A stretch of 64,000 nucleotides of DNA from Candidatus Agathobaculum pullicola (GCA_019115085.1 DXEF01000034.1:31977-95976), one strand, 5' to 3'; counted from the first letter of the stretch, positions 1 through 9,343 are shown. Made by a program: numbers and translations. Notes: generated by a model not told the origin, from the sequence alone.

Positions 1-1
1 T

Positions 2-799
2 ACCTTTGATGCGCTGCATCAAAACGGGGTATACTTTGAGCCGAAGGCATTTTCGGTCGGCGTGCGCATTGAGCATCTGCAAAGTGAAATCGACCGCGCG
101 CTATACGGCAAGTATGCGGGACATCCGCTTTTGCCGCCTGCGGAATACAACCTGTCCCGTCGTGAGGGCGGACGAGCCTGCTATTCCTTCTGCATGTGTC
201 CGGGCGGCGTGGTCGTCGCGGCGCAGAGCGAGGAGCATACGGTCGTTACCAACGGCATGAGTTACCATGCGCGCGACGGCAAAAACGCCAATTCCGCGCT
301 TGCGGTGTCGGTTGATCCGGCGGATTTTAATGACGGCACGCCGTTCGGCGGCGTCGCCTTACAGCGGCGCATCGAGCGCGCGGCTTTTGCACAGACTGGA
401 TCGTACCGCGCGCCCTGTCAGCGTGTGGGCGATTTTCTGGCGGGACGGCCGAGCACATGTGCGGGTGCGGTGCAGCCAAGCTATCCGCTGGGCGTGCAGT
501 TTGGCGAGGCGGCGGCGTGTCTGCCATCCTTTGCGCAGAATATGCTGCGGGACAGTCTGCCGTGTTTCGGCCGAAAGATTCGCGGCTTTGACGCAGCCGA
601 CGCGCTGCTGACCGGGCCGGAGACGCGCACATCCTCTCCGGTGCGCATGAAGCGCGGAGAGGATTTGTTTGGCCTTGGCTGCGCGGGGATGATTCCTTGC
701 GGCGAGGGCGCGGGTTACGCGGGCGGCATTATGTCCGCGGCGGTGGACGGCATACGGGCCGCACATCGGATTATGGAAGAATTTCGTCCCTTCGATTGA
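2..799 (+). CDS. FAD-dependent dehydrogenase (COG2509-type), 3' part
   Basis: The frame is open from the first bases of the window, so the start and the N-terminal dinucleotide-binding half lie upstream. The visible 265 residues contain FSVGVRIEH and IDRALYG near the start and end with GCAGMIPCGEGAGYAGGI followed by AAVDGIRAA. These are the signatures of the NAD(P)/FAD-dependent oxidoreductases annotated as uncharacterized FAD-dependent dehydrogenases. The C-terminal glycine-rich segment closes the FAD site in that family. The substrate is unknown. It stops 85 bases before the RseC-like gene. A short hairpin (ACGCCG/CGGCGT near 828-845) follows but lacks a good T-run. Confidence 0.8.
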   Translation, partial: TFDALHQNGVYFEPKAFSVGVRIEHLQSEIDRALYGKYAGHPLLPPAEYNLSRREGGRACYSFCMCPGGVVVAAQSEEHTVVTNGMSYHARDGKNANSALAVSVDPADFNDGTPFGGVALQRRIERAAFAQTGSYRAPCQRVGDFLAGRPSTCAGAVQPSYPLGVQFGEAAACLPSFAQNMLRDSLPCFGRKIRGFDAADALLTGPETRTSSPVRMKRGEDLFGLGCAGMIPCGEGAGYAGGIMSAAVDGIRAAHRIMEEFRPFD

Positions 800-884
800 A
801 GTGTACCGTTTCAATTGAAGGAAAAATACGCCGCACTCCGGCGTGAAAACTCTATAAAAGCAATAAAAAAATGAGGCGATACCA

Positions 885-1298
885 TTGACCCAACAGGGAA
901 CGATTAAAAAGATACTGCCCGGCGGCATGGCGGAAATTGAAGTGACCCGCCGTTCGGCTTGCGGGCATGACTGCGCCAAGTGCGGCGGCTGCGGCGGACT
1001 GGAGACACAGACGCTGTATGTCACCGCGCGCAACCGTGCGGAGGCGCAGGTGGGAGAGCGCGTGCTGATTGAGGGCGAAACCGGACAGGTGCTCGGCTAT
1101 GCAGGACTGGTGTATTTACTGCCTGTGGTTCTGTTTTTTGTCGGTTACGGTGCGGGCAGCGCGCTGCAAAAGGGCGCGGGGGTGTCCGCTTTATGCGGCG
1201 GCATTTTGTTTGCCGCAGGCATCGTGGCGGCGATTCTTTTCAGCCGTGAGATGAAGCGGAAAAATAGCGTGCCGTTTGAAATTACAAAAAAGCTCTGA
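885..1298 (+). CDS. SoxR-reducing system / RseC-family membrane protein
   Basis: The product is 137 aa with a TTG start preceded by GAGGCG at 873-878. The N-terminal soluble part carries a cysteine cluster (CGHDCAKCGGCGG, about residues 26-38). Two hydrophobic segments follow at about residues 72-92 and 97-118. This is the layout of RseC/MucC (PF04246) proteins, which in proteobacteria work with the Rnf-like SoxR-reducing complex; in Clostridia they occur beside redox enzymes. The FAD oxidoreductase immediately upstream fits a redox context, but no partner complex is visible here, so the role is inferred from the family only. Confidence 0.75.
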   Translation: MTQQGTIKKILPGGMAEIEVTRRSACGHDCAKCGGCGGLETQTLYVTARNRAEAQVGERVLIEGETGQVLGYAGLVYLLPVVLFFVGYGAGSALQKGAGVSALCGGILFAAGIVAAILFSREMKRKNSVPFEITKKL

Positions 1299-1416
1299 AT
1301 TTTTTGTGAATTTTTACTGATTTTGTGCTGTTTGCCCTTGTGCTATCCGAGAAAGTTCGGTAAAATAGATTGAATACGCAAGGCCGTGCGTAAACACGGC
1401 GGGAAAGGGTTATGAA

Positions 1417-2301
1417 ATGTTTGGCTTTATCCGTCCGGTGAAGCCCGAGCTGCGGGTAAAAGAGGCTGACCGGTTCCAGCAGATCTATTGCGGGCTGTGT
1501 CATGCAATCCGTGCGCGGTACGGCCGGTTTTATACCCTGTTCCTGAGCTATGACATGACATTCTTCGCGCTGGTGGTCGGCTGCGGTGAGGAACAAACCG
1601 CGCCGCCGTGCCGCAAACGGTGCGACGCGCATCCGCTGACGCGCCGTGCATGTGCCGCGCCTGACGGGGCGCTGGAGCTGGCGGCGGATGTGAGCGTGCT
1701 GCTCACCTATCACAAATTCCGCGATAGTCTGGCCGATGAAAAAGGGCCGAAGCGCGCTTTGGCATGGCTGTTGTGCCGTTTGGGACGGCGCGGCTACGAA
1801 CGCGCGCGGGCACGTCTGCCCGAGGCAGACCGCGAAATGGTGCAGGCGCTGGACGATTTGCAGCAGCTCGAACGCGAAAAATGCGATTCGATGGACCGTG
1901 CGGCGGACGCTTCCGCGCGGCTGACAGCGGCGGCCGTGCCGCATACCGGAGACGCGCGTGAGCGCGTGCTGCGGCAGATGTTTTACCATATCGGGCGGTG
2001 GATTTATCTGCTTGACGCCGCGCAGGATGTGGCGGAGGATATGGAACAGGACAATTATAATCCGGTGGCGCTGCGCTACGGCCTGCGCACGCCGGATCTG
2101 ACAGAGATACGACAGCCGCTTGAGCGCACGCTGGAGCGGTCGCTCGCCGATATCTGTATGGCGTATGACCTGCTGGATATGGGGCGGGACGCGGACCTGA
2201 TCCGCAATATTATTTTTCTGGGTATGCCGCTGGTGACGAAACAGGTGCTGGACGGGACGTACCAAACGAACGGAGGATGGGGCAAACATGGATCCCTATA
2301 A
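1417..2301 (+). CDS. DUF5685 family protein
   Basis: This is a 294-aa protein starting MFGFIRPVKPELRVKEA, with YCGLCHAIRARYG near residue 25. That start and the cysteine pair are characteristic of DUF5685. It is mostly helical, with no signal peptide or membrane segment. AAAGGG precedes the ATG. The end overlaps the J-domain gene by 14 bases, so the two are probably translated together. Proteins of this family commonly sit next to a J-domain gene in Clostridia. The biochemical role is unknown; a client or partner of the J-protein is my inference from coupling. Confidence 0.75.
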   Translation: MFGFIRPVKPELRVKEADRFQQIYCGLCHAIRARYGRFYTLFLSYDMTFFALVVGCGEEQTAPPCRKRCDAHPLTRRACAAPDGALELAADVSVLLTYHKFRDSLADEKGPKRALAWLLCRLGRRGYERARARLPEADREMVQALDDLQQLEREKCDSMDRAADASARLTAAAVPHTGDARERVLRQMFYHIGRWIYLLDAAQDVAEDMEQDNYNPVALRYGLRTPDLTEIRQPLERTLERSLADICMAYDLLDMGRDADLIRNIIFLGMPLVTKQVLDGTYQTNGGWGKHGSL

Positions 2302-2893
2302 GGTGCTCGGCGTTACGCCGCAGACAAGCGACGACGACGTCAAACGCGCTTACCGCGAACTGGCGCGCAAATATCATCCAGACAACTATATCAATAACCC
2401 GCTGGCCGATCTGGCCGAGGCCCGTATGAAGGAAATCAACGAGGCCTACGACATGATTATAAACGAGCGCGCGGGCAAAAGCTCGTCCGGCGCATCCGGT
2501 GGTCAGCAGTACAGCGGCGGCCAGCAGCAGCGCGCCTATTCGGGCGCGAACGCTTCGCTGTACAGTCAGGTGCGGCAGGCGATCAATCAGGGCAATCTGG
2601 GTATGGCTGAGGCGCTTTTGCAGCGTGCAAACGGCCGTGACGCCGAGTGGTTCTACCTGATGGGTACGGTATATTACCGCAAGGGCTGGTATGACGAGGC
2701 CGCGCGGGCCTATACGCAGGCCTGTCAGATGGACCCGTCCAACATGGAATACCGGACCGCGCTGAATAATCTGAACATGTCAGGCGGTTATGGCGGCTAT
2801 CGCCCCATGCAGGAGGCCAATCTGTGTGATTTCTGCGTGCAGCTGGCGGTCTGCAACTGCTGCCTGAATGCCTGCTGCAATGCGGGATGTTGA
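2288..2893 (+). CDS. J-domain (DnaJ-like) protein with cysteine-rich tail
   Basis: The product is 201 aa. Residues 1-60 form a J domain with the HPD motif (KYHPDNY), which stimulates DnaK ATPase. A Gly/Ser/Gln-rich linker follows, then TPR-like helices at about residues 95-160 (AEWFYLMGTVYYRKGWYDEA). The last 26 residues hold eight cysteines (from LCDFCVQLAVCNCC to the end), which suggests metal binding or membrane-associated acylation. There is no G/F region or zinc domain of classical DnaJ, so this is a specialised co-chaperone. It is translationally coupled to the DUF5685 gene upstream and closely followed by a small membrane protein. Confidence 0.85.
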   Translation: MDPYKVLGVTPQTSDDDVKRAYRELARKYHPDNYINNPLADLAEARMKEINEAYDMIINERAGKSSSGASGGQQYSGGQQQRAYSGANASLYSQVRQAINQGNLGMAEALLQRANGRDAEWFYLMGTVYYRKGWYDEAARAYTQACQMDPSNMEYRTALNNLNMSGGYGGYRPMQEANLCDFCVQLAVCNCCLNACCNAGC

Positions 2894-2894
2894 T

Positions 2895-3401
2895 ATGAAA
2901 ACGAAGGAAATCGCGCGCGGCGGCTTGCTGGCCGCAGCAGCCGTGGCGCTTTTATATGTGGGCGGGACAGTGACCTATATCGGTCCGGCCGCCTGCCTGA
3001 TGGCGGGTGTAGCCACGGTCGTACCGCTTTTGCGGCGCGCGCGGCTGAAAACTGCGGTCACGCTGTATCTGGCGGTATCGATCCTGTCCGCGCTGCTTGT
3101 GCCGCGCAAGATTATGGTTGCGGCCTATGTGCTGTTTTGCGGCCTGTATCCCATTGTGAAATTCTGTATAGAGTGCTATGCACCGCGCCGGACGCAGATG
3201 AGTGCGAAACTGGCATATTTCAATATCGCTCTGGTGATAGCGGCCGGGCTTGCCGTGTTCGTTTTCCTGCCGCAGTTCTCCATTACCGGCTTTGTCCGGA
3301 TAGCGGCCGTATGGGTGGCTGCCGATATCACATTTATTATCTATGACGTGGCGCTGTCACGGCTGATCGCACTGCTGCGCAGAAGCCTGCCGCCCGATTA
3401 A
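2895..3401 (+). CDS. small multi-spanning membrane protein, unknown function
   Basis: I choose the ATG at 2895 (MKTKEIARGG), two bases after the J-domain stop. An in-frame ATG at 2868 would overlap that gene, and there is no strong ribosome site for either. The 168-aa product has about five hydrophobic segments and short charged loops. No catalytic motif was recognised. It lies between the J-domain gene and yicC and reads as the third gene of the DUF5685/J-protein set. The organisation resembles small uncharacterised membrane proteins of Clostridia; function unknown. Confidence 0.65.
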   Translation: MKTKEIARGGLLAAAAVALLYVGGTVTYIGPAACLMAGVATVVPLLRRARLKTAVTLYLAVSILSALLVPRKIMVAAYVLFCGLYPIVKFCIECYAPRRTQMSAKLAYFNIALVIAAGLAVFVFLPQFSITGFVRIAAVWVAADITFIIYDVALSRLIALLRRSLPPD

Positions 3402-3419
3402 AGAAGGGGAAAAAACAAT

Positions 3420-4295
3420 ATGAAAAGTATGACCGGCTACGGCCGTGCGAAAGAGGAGCGGGACGGCAAGACCATTACGGTCGAGCTGCGCGCGGTCAAT
3501 CACCGTTATCTGGACTGCACGGTGAAAGCGCCGCGGCAGTACGGTTTTCTGGATGACGCGGTTAAAAAGGCCGCGGCTGCCCGCATTGCGCGCGGTAAGG
3601 TGGAGGTTTTCGTCGGCGTGGAGGTCGATGAGGGCGGTGATGTGGCCATCACGGTCAACCACCAGCTGGCAAAGTGCTACTTGGATGCGCTGCACGATTT
3701 GAGCGAGACTTACGGTCTGCGCGACGACGTGACCGTGACCACACTGTCCAAGCTGCCGGACGTGCTCGGTTCCGAGCGTATCGAGCAGGATGCCGAAGCC
3801 ATGACCCGTGACGTGCTTGCGGTGTTTGAAAAGGCGTGCGACGGCTTCGACCAGATGCGTCTGCGTGAGGGGGAAAGACTGGCCGAGGATGTGCGCAGCC
3901 GCTGTGCGGCAATCGAGCGTATGGTCGGCGAAGTGGAGACGCGCTCGCCTGAGCGGGTCAAGGAATATCGCGAAAAGCTGCTGGCCCGTATGCAGGAGGT
4001 GCTGGCGGATACCAGCATCGACGAGACGCGCATTTTGACCGAAGCGGCCATCTATGCGGATAAGACCGCGGTCGATGAGGAAACTGTGCGCTTGCGCAGC
4101 CATCTCCATCAGATGGACGGCATGCTCAAGGAAACGCAGTCGGTCGGCCGCAAGCTGGATTTTCTCGTGCAGGAGATGAACCGTGAGGCCAACACCATTG
4201 GCTCTAAGGCCAACGATGTGACAATGGCGCGCATCGTGGTGGATATCAAGAGCGAAATTGAGAAAATCCGCGAACAGATCCAAAACATCGAGTAA
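3420..4295 (+). CDS. yicC: YicC-family endoribonuclease
   Basis: The product is 291 aa, the usual family length, starting MKSMTGYGRA, the hallmark N-terminus. The C-terminal DUF1732 part contains RSHLHQMDGML and GRKLDFLVQEMNREANTIGSKA, the most conserved block. YicC/YloC proteins are reported as endoribonucleases involved in RNA turnover. The order yicC-remA-gmk-rpoZ-coaBC is the standard Firmicutes arrangement and supports the call. GAAGGGGA lies just before the ATG. Confidence 0.95.
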   Translation: MKSMTGYGRAKEERDGKTITVELRAVNHRYLDCTVKAPRQYGFLDDAVKKAAAARIARGKVEVFVGVEVDEGGDVAITVNHQLAKCYLDALHDLSETYGLRDDVTVTTLSKLPDVLGSERIEQDAEAMTRDVLAVFEKACDGFDQMRLREGERLAEDVRSRCAAIERMVGEVETRSPERVKEYREKLLARMQEVLADTSIDETRILTEAAIYADKTAVDEETVRLRSHLHQMDGMLKETQSVGRKLDFLVQEMNREANTIGSKANDVTMARIVVDIKSEIEKIREQIQNIE

Positions 4296-4342
4296 TATAA
4301 ACATTGAAGTCGGGCTTTGCTCGACTGTTGGATACGACTCAT

Positions 4343-4368
4343 TCGTTCGGAAACTCGCTTCCGAACGA
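4343..4368 (+). other. 10-bp stem-loop in the remA 5' leader
   Basis: A perfect inverted repeat, TCGTTCGGAA (4343-4352) and TTCCGAACGA (4359-4368) with a 6-base loop, lies 26 bases before the remA start. A smaller GTCG/CGAC stem is at about 4310-4325. No T-run follows, so this is not an ordinary terminator. It may be a processing or stability element between yicC and remA. Confidence 0.5.
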
Positions 4369-4394
4369 GACGGAATAGAAAGGAGGCGGCACAG

Positions 4395-4658
4395 GTGAAA
4401 CTCATCAATATCGGGTTTGGTAATATGGTGGCCTCATCGCGGCTGATTGCCATTGTCAGTCCGGAATCCGCGCCGGTCAAGCGCACCGTGCAGGAGGCGC
4501 GTGACCGCGGCATGGTGATCGACGGAACCTATGGCCGCCGCACACGTGCTGTTTTGATTATGGACAGCGATCATGTGGTGCTGAGTGCTTTGCAGCCGGA
4601 AACAGTGGCGGCCCGTTTTGCGGGCGATGCGGAGGAAGGAACGAGCGAAGATGCGTAA
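4395..4658 (+). CDS. remA: RemA-like regulator (DUF370)
   Basis: A GTG start at 4395 is set by AGGAGGCGG at 4381-4389 and by the family N-terminus [11 protein letters not shown]. The 87-aa product contains SPESAPVKR and [23 protein letters not shown], diagnostic of RemA/YlzA. RemA is a DNA-binding activator of extracellular-matrix and osmoprotection genes in Bacillus. It lacks recognisable enzymatic motifs, as expected. Its end overlaps the gmk start by eight bases, so the two are translationally coupled. Confidence 0.93.
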   Translation: MKLINIGFGNMVASSRLIAIVSPESAPVKRTVQEARDRGMVIDGTYGRRTRAVLIMDSDHVVLSALQPETVAARFAGDAEEGTSEDA

Positions 4659-5211
4659 AGGAACCTTATATGTATTTACCGGGCCGTCGGGCGCAGGCAA
4701 GGGGACGCTGCTCTCGCGCCTGCAGGAACAGGACAACCGCCTGTTCTATTCAATTTCCGCTACCACGCGTACGCCGCGCCCGGGTGAGACGGACGGCGTG
4801 CAGTATTACTTTCTCTCCAAGGCGGAATTTGAGGAAAAAATTGCGCAAAATGCTTTTTTGGAGCACGCGCGCTATGTGGATAACTATTACGGCACGCTCG
4901 AAGCGCCGGTCAACGAAAAGCTGGAGCAAGGCTTTGACGTGGTTTTAGAGATCGAAGTGCAGGGTGCGATGCAGGTGCACGAAAAGCGGCCGGATGCGGT
5001 GATGGTGTTCATCGCGCCGCCGTCGTTTGAAGAACTTGCCGCGCGGCTGCGCGGACGCGGCACCGAGGATGAAGAAAAGGTGCTCAAACGGCTGGAAACC
5101 GCCAAAGAGGAACTGAAGTATCAAAATGAGTTCGATTATGTGGTCGTGAATGATGAGCTTGATCGGGCTGTGGAGGAATTGCAGAATATTCTGGCAAAGC
5201 GCCGTACATAA
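4651..5211 (+). CDS. gmk: guanylate kinase
   Basis: The enzyme phosphorylates GMP to GDP with ATP. The start at 4651 ([11 protein letters not shown]) follows GGAGGAAGGA at 4631-4640. The P-loop GPSGAGKGT spans about residues 10-18. [19 protein letters not shown] is the GMP-binding region, and [10 protein letters not shown] matches the conserved mid-domain. Length 186 aa, slightly shorter than many homologues at the C-terminus. It lies between remA and rpoZ as in other Firmicutes. Confidence 0.97.
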   Translation: MRKGTLYVFTGPSGAGKGTLLSRLQEQDNRLFYSISATTRTPRPGETDGVQYYFLSKAEFEEKIAQNAFLEHARYVDNYYGTLEAPVNEKLEQGFDVVLEIEVQGAMQVHEKRPDAVMVFIAPPSFEELAARLRGRGTEDEEKVLKRLETAKEELKYQNEFDYVVVNDELDRAVEELQNILAKRRT

Positions 5212-5267
5212 CGGCGTGGTTCTTTTCATAAATAATACAAAGGGTAATATAAGGAGATTGGATTACT

Positions 5268-5660
5268 ATGCTGAAACCTTCGATGCAGGAACTGATGAAA
5301 CGTGTGGGCAACCGTTATCTGCTGGTCAATCTGGCTGCGCAGCGTGCCCGTGACATCGCCGATCAGGCCGAGGAGACAGGTGAGCAACTGCCGGATAAGG
5401 CGGTAAAGCTGGCACTTGACGAAATTGCCGCCGGTACAATCGTCTATCGTCCGGGTCCGCGTACTACGCCTGTGATTGTGCAGAATAATGCGATTGCAGC
5501 GGCGATGGTCGATGTGGACGAGGCCATTGATTTAGACGACGAAGAGGGTACGGCTTCCAGTGAGGACAACGCCGAAGAGCAGGAGGAAGAAGCCCGCCGT
5601 CTGGATGAGTTTGACGATCACGAGCTGGATGACGGCGATGTGCCGGAGGAGGACCGCTGA
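5268..5660 (+). CDS. rpoZ: RNA polymerase omega subunit with acidic tail
   Basis: Residues 1-75 match the omega fold: MLKPSMQELM, NRYLLVNLAAQRARDIADQA, then KAVKLALDEIAAG. Omega helps assemble and stabilise the polymerase beta-prime subunit. The protein is 130 aa, longer than the usual 60-90, because of a strongly acidic Asp/Glu-rich tail (about residues 80-130). AAGGAGA precedes the ATG. The coaBC gene starts three bases after its stop. Confidence 0.93.
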   Translation: MLKPSMQELMKRVGNRYLLVNLAAQRARDIADQAEETGEQLPDKAVKLALDEIAAGTIVYRPGPRTTPVIVQNNAIAAAMVDVDEAIDLDDEEGTASSEDNAEEQEEEARRLDEFDDHELDDGDVPEEDR

Positions 5661-5663
5661 GCC

Positions 5664-6863
5664 ATGCGTCTGGCTGGGAAAAGCGTGGTGCTGTGCGTGA
5701 CGGGCGGCATCGCGGCCTATAAAGCCGCCGACCTGACCAGCAAGCTGCGGCAGGCGGGGGCGACAGTGCGTGTGCTGATGACGGAATCGGCTGCGCAGTT
5801 TATTTCTCCCATCACGTTTGAAACCCTATCCGGATATCGCACGGTGGTGGACACCTTTGACCGTAATTTCGCGTGGGAGGTGGAGCATATCTCGCTAGCG
5901 AAAGCCGCGGATGTGTTTGTGATTGCGCCTGCGACCGCCAACATCATCGCAAAAGCGGCGCACGGCATCGCGGATGACATGGTTTCGACCACGCTGCTGG
6001 CAACCAAGGCGCCGGTTGTCATCGCGCCCGCGATGAACACCGGCATGTACGACAATCCGGTGACGCAGCAAAACCTGAACATCCTGCGTGCGCGGGGATT
6101 TCACATCGTCGACCCGGCGGCGGGACACCTCGCCTGCGGGGATACGGGACGGGGCAAGTTGCCCGATACGCCGACGCTGCTGCATGGCATCGAGCAGGCG
6201 CTGACCCCGCAGGACCTGAAAGGTTTGCGCGTGTTGGTGACTGCCGGACCGACGCAGGAGTCGCTTGACCCGGTGCGTTTCCTGTCCAATCACTCGACGG
6301 GAAAGATGGGTTACGCCATCGCAGCGCGTGCGGCGATGCGCGGGGCCGAGGTGACGCTGGTTTCCGGCCCGACCGCGCTGCAAACGCCGCTGGGCGTCGA
6401 GCGCGTAGACATTGTCTCGGCGCGCGATATGTATGATGCGGTGATATCCCGTGCGGACACGCAGGATATCATTATCAAGGCCGCCGCGGTGGGCGATTAC
6501 CGACCTGCGCAGACGGCGGACGAAAAGATGAAAAAGAGCGACGACGATTTGACCGTCGCGCTGGTGCGCAATCCGGATATTCTGGCCGAGCTTGGCCAGA
6601 ATAAACGTCCGGGACAGCAGCTTTGCGGCTTTGCGATGGAGACCCAGAATCTGCTGGAGAACGCTGCCGGTAAACTGCGCCGCAAAAACTGCGACATGCT
6701 GGTGGCAAACTCTTTGCGCGACAAGGGCGCGGGCTTCGGCACGGATACCAACGCCGTCACGCTGTTGTTTGCAGATGGCACGCGCGAAACGCCGCCGCTC
6801 ATGCCCAAAGAGGATGTGGCGGACGTGATTTTTGACCGCCTGCTGGCCATGCGGGCAAACTAA
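5664..6863 (+). CDS. coaBC: bifunctional phosphopantothenoylcysteine decarboxylase / phosphopantothenate-cysteine ligase
   Basis: This enzyme carries out two steps of coenzyme A synthesis. The N-terminal flavoprotein half (CoaC) shows GGIAAYKA, the catalytic His in WEVEHISLAKAADV, PAMNTGMYDNP and the active-site Cys in HLACGDTGRGKLP. The C-terminal ligase half (CoaB) shows TAGPTQESLDPVRFLSNHST followed by GKMGYA, and KAAAVGDYRP. Length 399 aa is normal. It follows rpoZ by three bases and precedes priA, the classic Firmicutes order. Confidence 0.97.
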   Translation: MRLAGKSVVLCVTGGIAAYKAADLTSKLRQAGATVRVLMTESAAQFISPITFETLSGYRTVVDTFDRNFAWEVEHISLAKAADVFVIAPATANIIAKAAHGIADDMVSTTLLATKAPVVIAPAMNTGMYDNPVTQQNLNILRARGFHIVDPAAGHLACGDTGRGKLPDTPTLLHGIEQALTPQDLKGLRVLVTAGPTQESLDPVRFLSNHSTGKMGYAIAARAAMRGAEVTLVSGPTALQTPLGVERVDIVSARDMYDAVISRADTQDIIIKAAAVGDYRPAQTADEKMKKSDDDLTVALVRNPDILAELGQNKRPGQQLCGFAMETQNLLENAAGKLRRKNCDMLVANSLRDKGAGFGTDTNAVTLLFADGTRETPPLMPKEDVADVIFDRLLAMRAN

Positions 6864-6889
6864 ACTGGAAAGAGAAAGGAGTATAGCGG

Positions 6890-9343
6890 TTGACGGAACA
6901 GATTTGCGCGGTTGCCGTGGATGCGGCGACCTACGCCATCGACAAGCTGTACTCCTACCGTGTGCCGGACGAGCTGCGGGAACAGGTGCAAATCGGCACC
7001 CGTGTTCTCGTGCCGTTCGGCTTTGGCAATAAACGGGCGGAAGCGGTCGTGCTCGCGTTCCGAGGGGACGCGGGCGGCCACAAGCTCAAGCCGGTCATCG
7101 AAGTACTGGATGACACGCCCATTTTGACCGCGCAGCAGCTCAAGCTCGCCGCGTGGATGCGCGAGCGACTGTATTGCACGTTTTTTGACTGTGTGCGGGT
7201 TATGCTGCCCGCAGGGCTGTGGTTCAAGCGTAACGAAACGTACACCCTCGCGCCCGATGCCGACCTTGCCGCGCTGCGGCAGTGGGATGGGGATGTGGGT
7301 CGAGTGCTTTCCCTGTTTGATCAGCCGGGACAGACGCTTGCCGTGTCCGATATCCGGCAGCGGCTGGGCGGAAAAAGTGTCACCCGTGTGCTGGATGCGC
7401 TGACGGGTGAGGGTGTGCTGACTTACCACAGCAACACCGTGCAGAAATCGGGCGACAAGACCGAGAAAATGCTCGCGCTCGATATGGAAGCGGGAGAGGC
7501 AATGGCACGCATCGGTCGCCGCAGTCCCGCGCGGCTGGATGTGGTTTCCGTGCTGGCGGACGGCGGCTGGATGAGCCAGAAAGAGCTGGTGTATATGACC
7601 GGCGTGACCGACGCGGCGCTGCGCGACATGGTGAAAAAGGGTATGCTGCGCGCACGACAGGAGGAACGTCTGCGCACACCGGATTTTTCTCAGGTGCCGC
7701 CAGCACCGTCGCCGGTGCTGAGCGCGGCGCAGCAGCAGGCATATGACGGACTTGCCGCCTTGATGGATGAGGACGCGCCGCGCGCGGCGTTATTGTTCGG
7801 CGTGACCGGCAGCGGTAAGACGCAGGTGTACCTGAAGCTGATTGCGCACGCGCTTGAGCAAGGCAAAAGCGCGGTCGTCCTCGTGCCAGAAATCGGGTTG
7901 ACGCCGCAGGTCATGCGGCAGTTTGCCGCGCAGTTCGGCGACACGGTTGCTGTTCTGCACTCCGCGCTGTCTGCCGGAGAGCGGTATGACAGCTTTAAGA
8001 AAATCAAATCCGGCCGTGCGCGCGTTGTTATCGGTACGCGCTCAGCGGTTTTTGCGCCGGTCGAGTGTCTCGGAGTGGTCATCCTCGACGAGGAACAGGA
8101 CGGTGCGTACAAATCCGAGCAGTCCCCGCGCTATCACGCGCGCGATGTGGCCAAGTACCGTGCCGCACACGAGGGCGCGCTGCTGGTACTCGGCTCCGCG
8201 ACCCCCTCGGTCGAGACGTATTACGGGGCAAAACAGGGGAAATATCCGGTGTTTTCGCTCACCGAGCGGTTTATGGGCGCCAGCCTGCCCGAGGTGCAGA
8301 TTGCGGATCTGCGCGGACAGGCCCGCGAAGGGCGTAGCGGCGTCATTGGCCAGCAGCTGGAAAGCGAGCTGATTGACACACTCGGTACAGCGAAACAGGC
8401 GATTTTGTTCCTCAACCGACGCGGTAACAGCCGTGTGATAGGCTGCGCGCTGTGCGGCTGGGTGCCGGCGTGCCCGTCGTGTTCGACGAGTATGACTTAC
8501 CACTCGGCTTCCGGTCGCGCGATGTGCCACTATTGCGGTGCATCGGTTAAAATCACGGGTACCTGCCCGGTCTGCGGCGGCACGAGTCTGTTTACCGAAA
8601 CGCCGGGTACGCAGAAGGTCGAGCAGGAATTGCACGAAAAATTCCCGTCCGCGCGTGTGCTGCGCATGGACGCAGACACGATGACTACCAAGGGTGCGCA
8701 CGAAAAACTGCTGGCGCAGTTTGCCAAAGGCGGCGCGGATATCCTGCTCGGCACGCAGATGGTGACCAAGGGGCTGGACTTTGAGAATGTCACGCTCGTT
8801 GGTGTGCTGGATGCGGACCAGAGCCTGTATGCGCAGGATTACCGCGCGCGGGAGCGCACGTTTTCGCTCATCACGCAGGTGGTCGGGCGAGCGGGACGGC
8901 GGTTTGATACGGGCAAGGCCGTCATCCAGACGTACAGCCCGACGCATCTGGTCATTCTGACCGCCGCGCGGCAGGATTACGAAGCGTTTTACGAGCGCGA
9001 GATGGAAACGCGGCAGGCGCTGCAATGCCCGCCGGTCTGCGATTTGACCGTATTGACCGCGATAGGAGAGGTAGAGCAGCAGGTGCTGGCAAGTCTGATT
9101 GCACTCAAAACCCGCCTGCAAAGCCTGATGGAAGGGCAGTATGCGGACGTGAAAGCCCCCGTACTCGGCCCGGCGGCGGCGCAGGTAGTCAAGGTGATGG
9201 GACGATACCGCTATCACCTGACCATGCGTGCGCAAAATACGGCACGCTGGCGAGCGCTGATTGCGGGTGTGATGCGCGAGTTTTTGCAGGACAGCAAAAA
9301 CCGAGGGGTGACCGTGTTTGCGGACGAAAATCCCGATCTGTGA
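6890..9343 (+). CDS. priA: primosomal protein N' (replication restart helicase)
   Basis: PriA reloads the replisome at stalled forks as a 3'-5' superfamily 2 helicase. A TTG start at 6890 follows AGAAAGGAG (6872-6881). The N-terminal DNA-binding domain begins CAVAVDAATYAIDKLYSY. The helicase core has Walker A GVTGSGKTQVYL (about residue 304) and a DEEQ box (LDEEQDGAYKSEQ) where many homologues have DEEH. A zinc-binding insertion runs from CALCGWVPACPSC to CPVCGG (about residues 519-564). Length 817 aa is normal. Confidence 0.97.
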   Translation: MTEQICAVAVDAATYAIDKLYSYRVPDELREQVQIGTRVLVPFGFGNKRAEAVVLAFRGDAGGHKLKPVIEVLDDTPILTAQQLKLAAWMRERLYCTFFDCVRVMLPAGLWFKRNETYTLAPDADLAALRQWDGDVGRVLSLFDQPGQTLAVSDIRQRLGGKSVTRVLDALTGEGVLTYHSNTVQKSGDKTEKMLALDMEAGEAMARIGRRSPARLDVVSVLADGGWMSQKELVYMTGVTDAALRDMVKKGMLRARQEERLRTPDFSQVPPAPSPVLSAAQQQAYDGLAALMDEDAPRAALLFGVTGSGKTQVYLKLIAHALEQGKSAVVLVPEIGLTPQVMRQFAAQFGDTVAVLHSALSAGERYDSFKKIKSGRARVVIGTRSAVFAPVECLGVVILDEEQDGAYKSEQSPRYHARDVAKYRAAHEGALLVLGSATPSVETYYGAKQGKYPVFSLTERFMGASLPEVQIADLRGQAREGRSGVIGQQLESELIDTLGTAKQAILFLNRRGNSRVIGCALCGWVPACPSCSTSMTYHSASGRAMCHYCGASVKITGTCPVCGGTSLFTETPGTQKVEQELHEKFPSARVLRMDADTMTTKGAHEKLLAQFAKGGADILLGTQMVTKGLDFENVTLVGVLDADQSLYAQDYRARERTFSLITQVVGRAGRRFDTGKAVIQTYSPTHLVILTAARQDYEAFYEREMETRQALQCPPVCDLTVLTAIGEVEQQVLASLIALKTRLQSLMEGQYADVKAPVLGPAAAQVVKVMGRYRYHLTMRAQNTARWRALIAGVMREFLQDSKNRGVTVFADENPDL

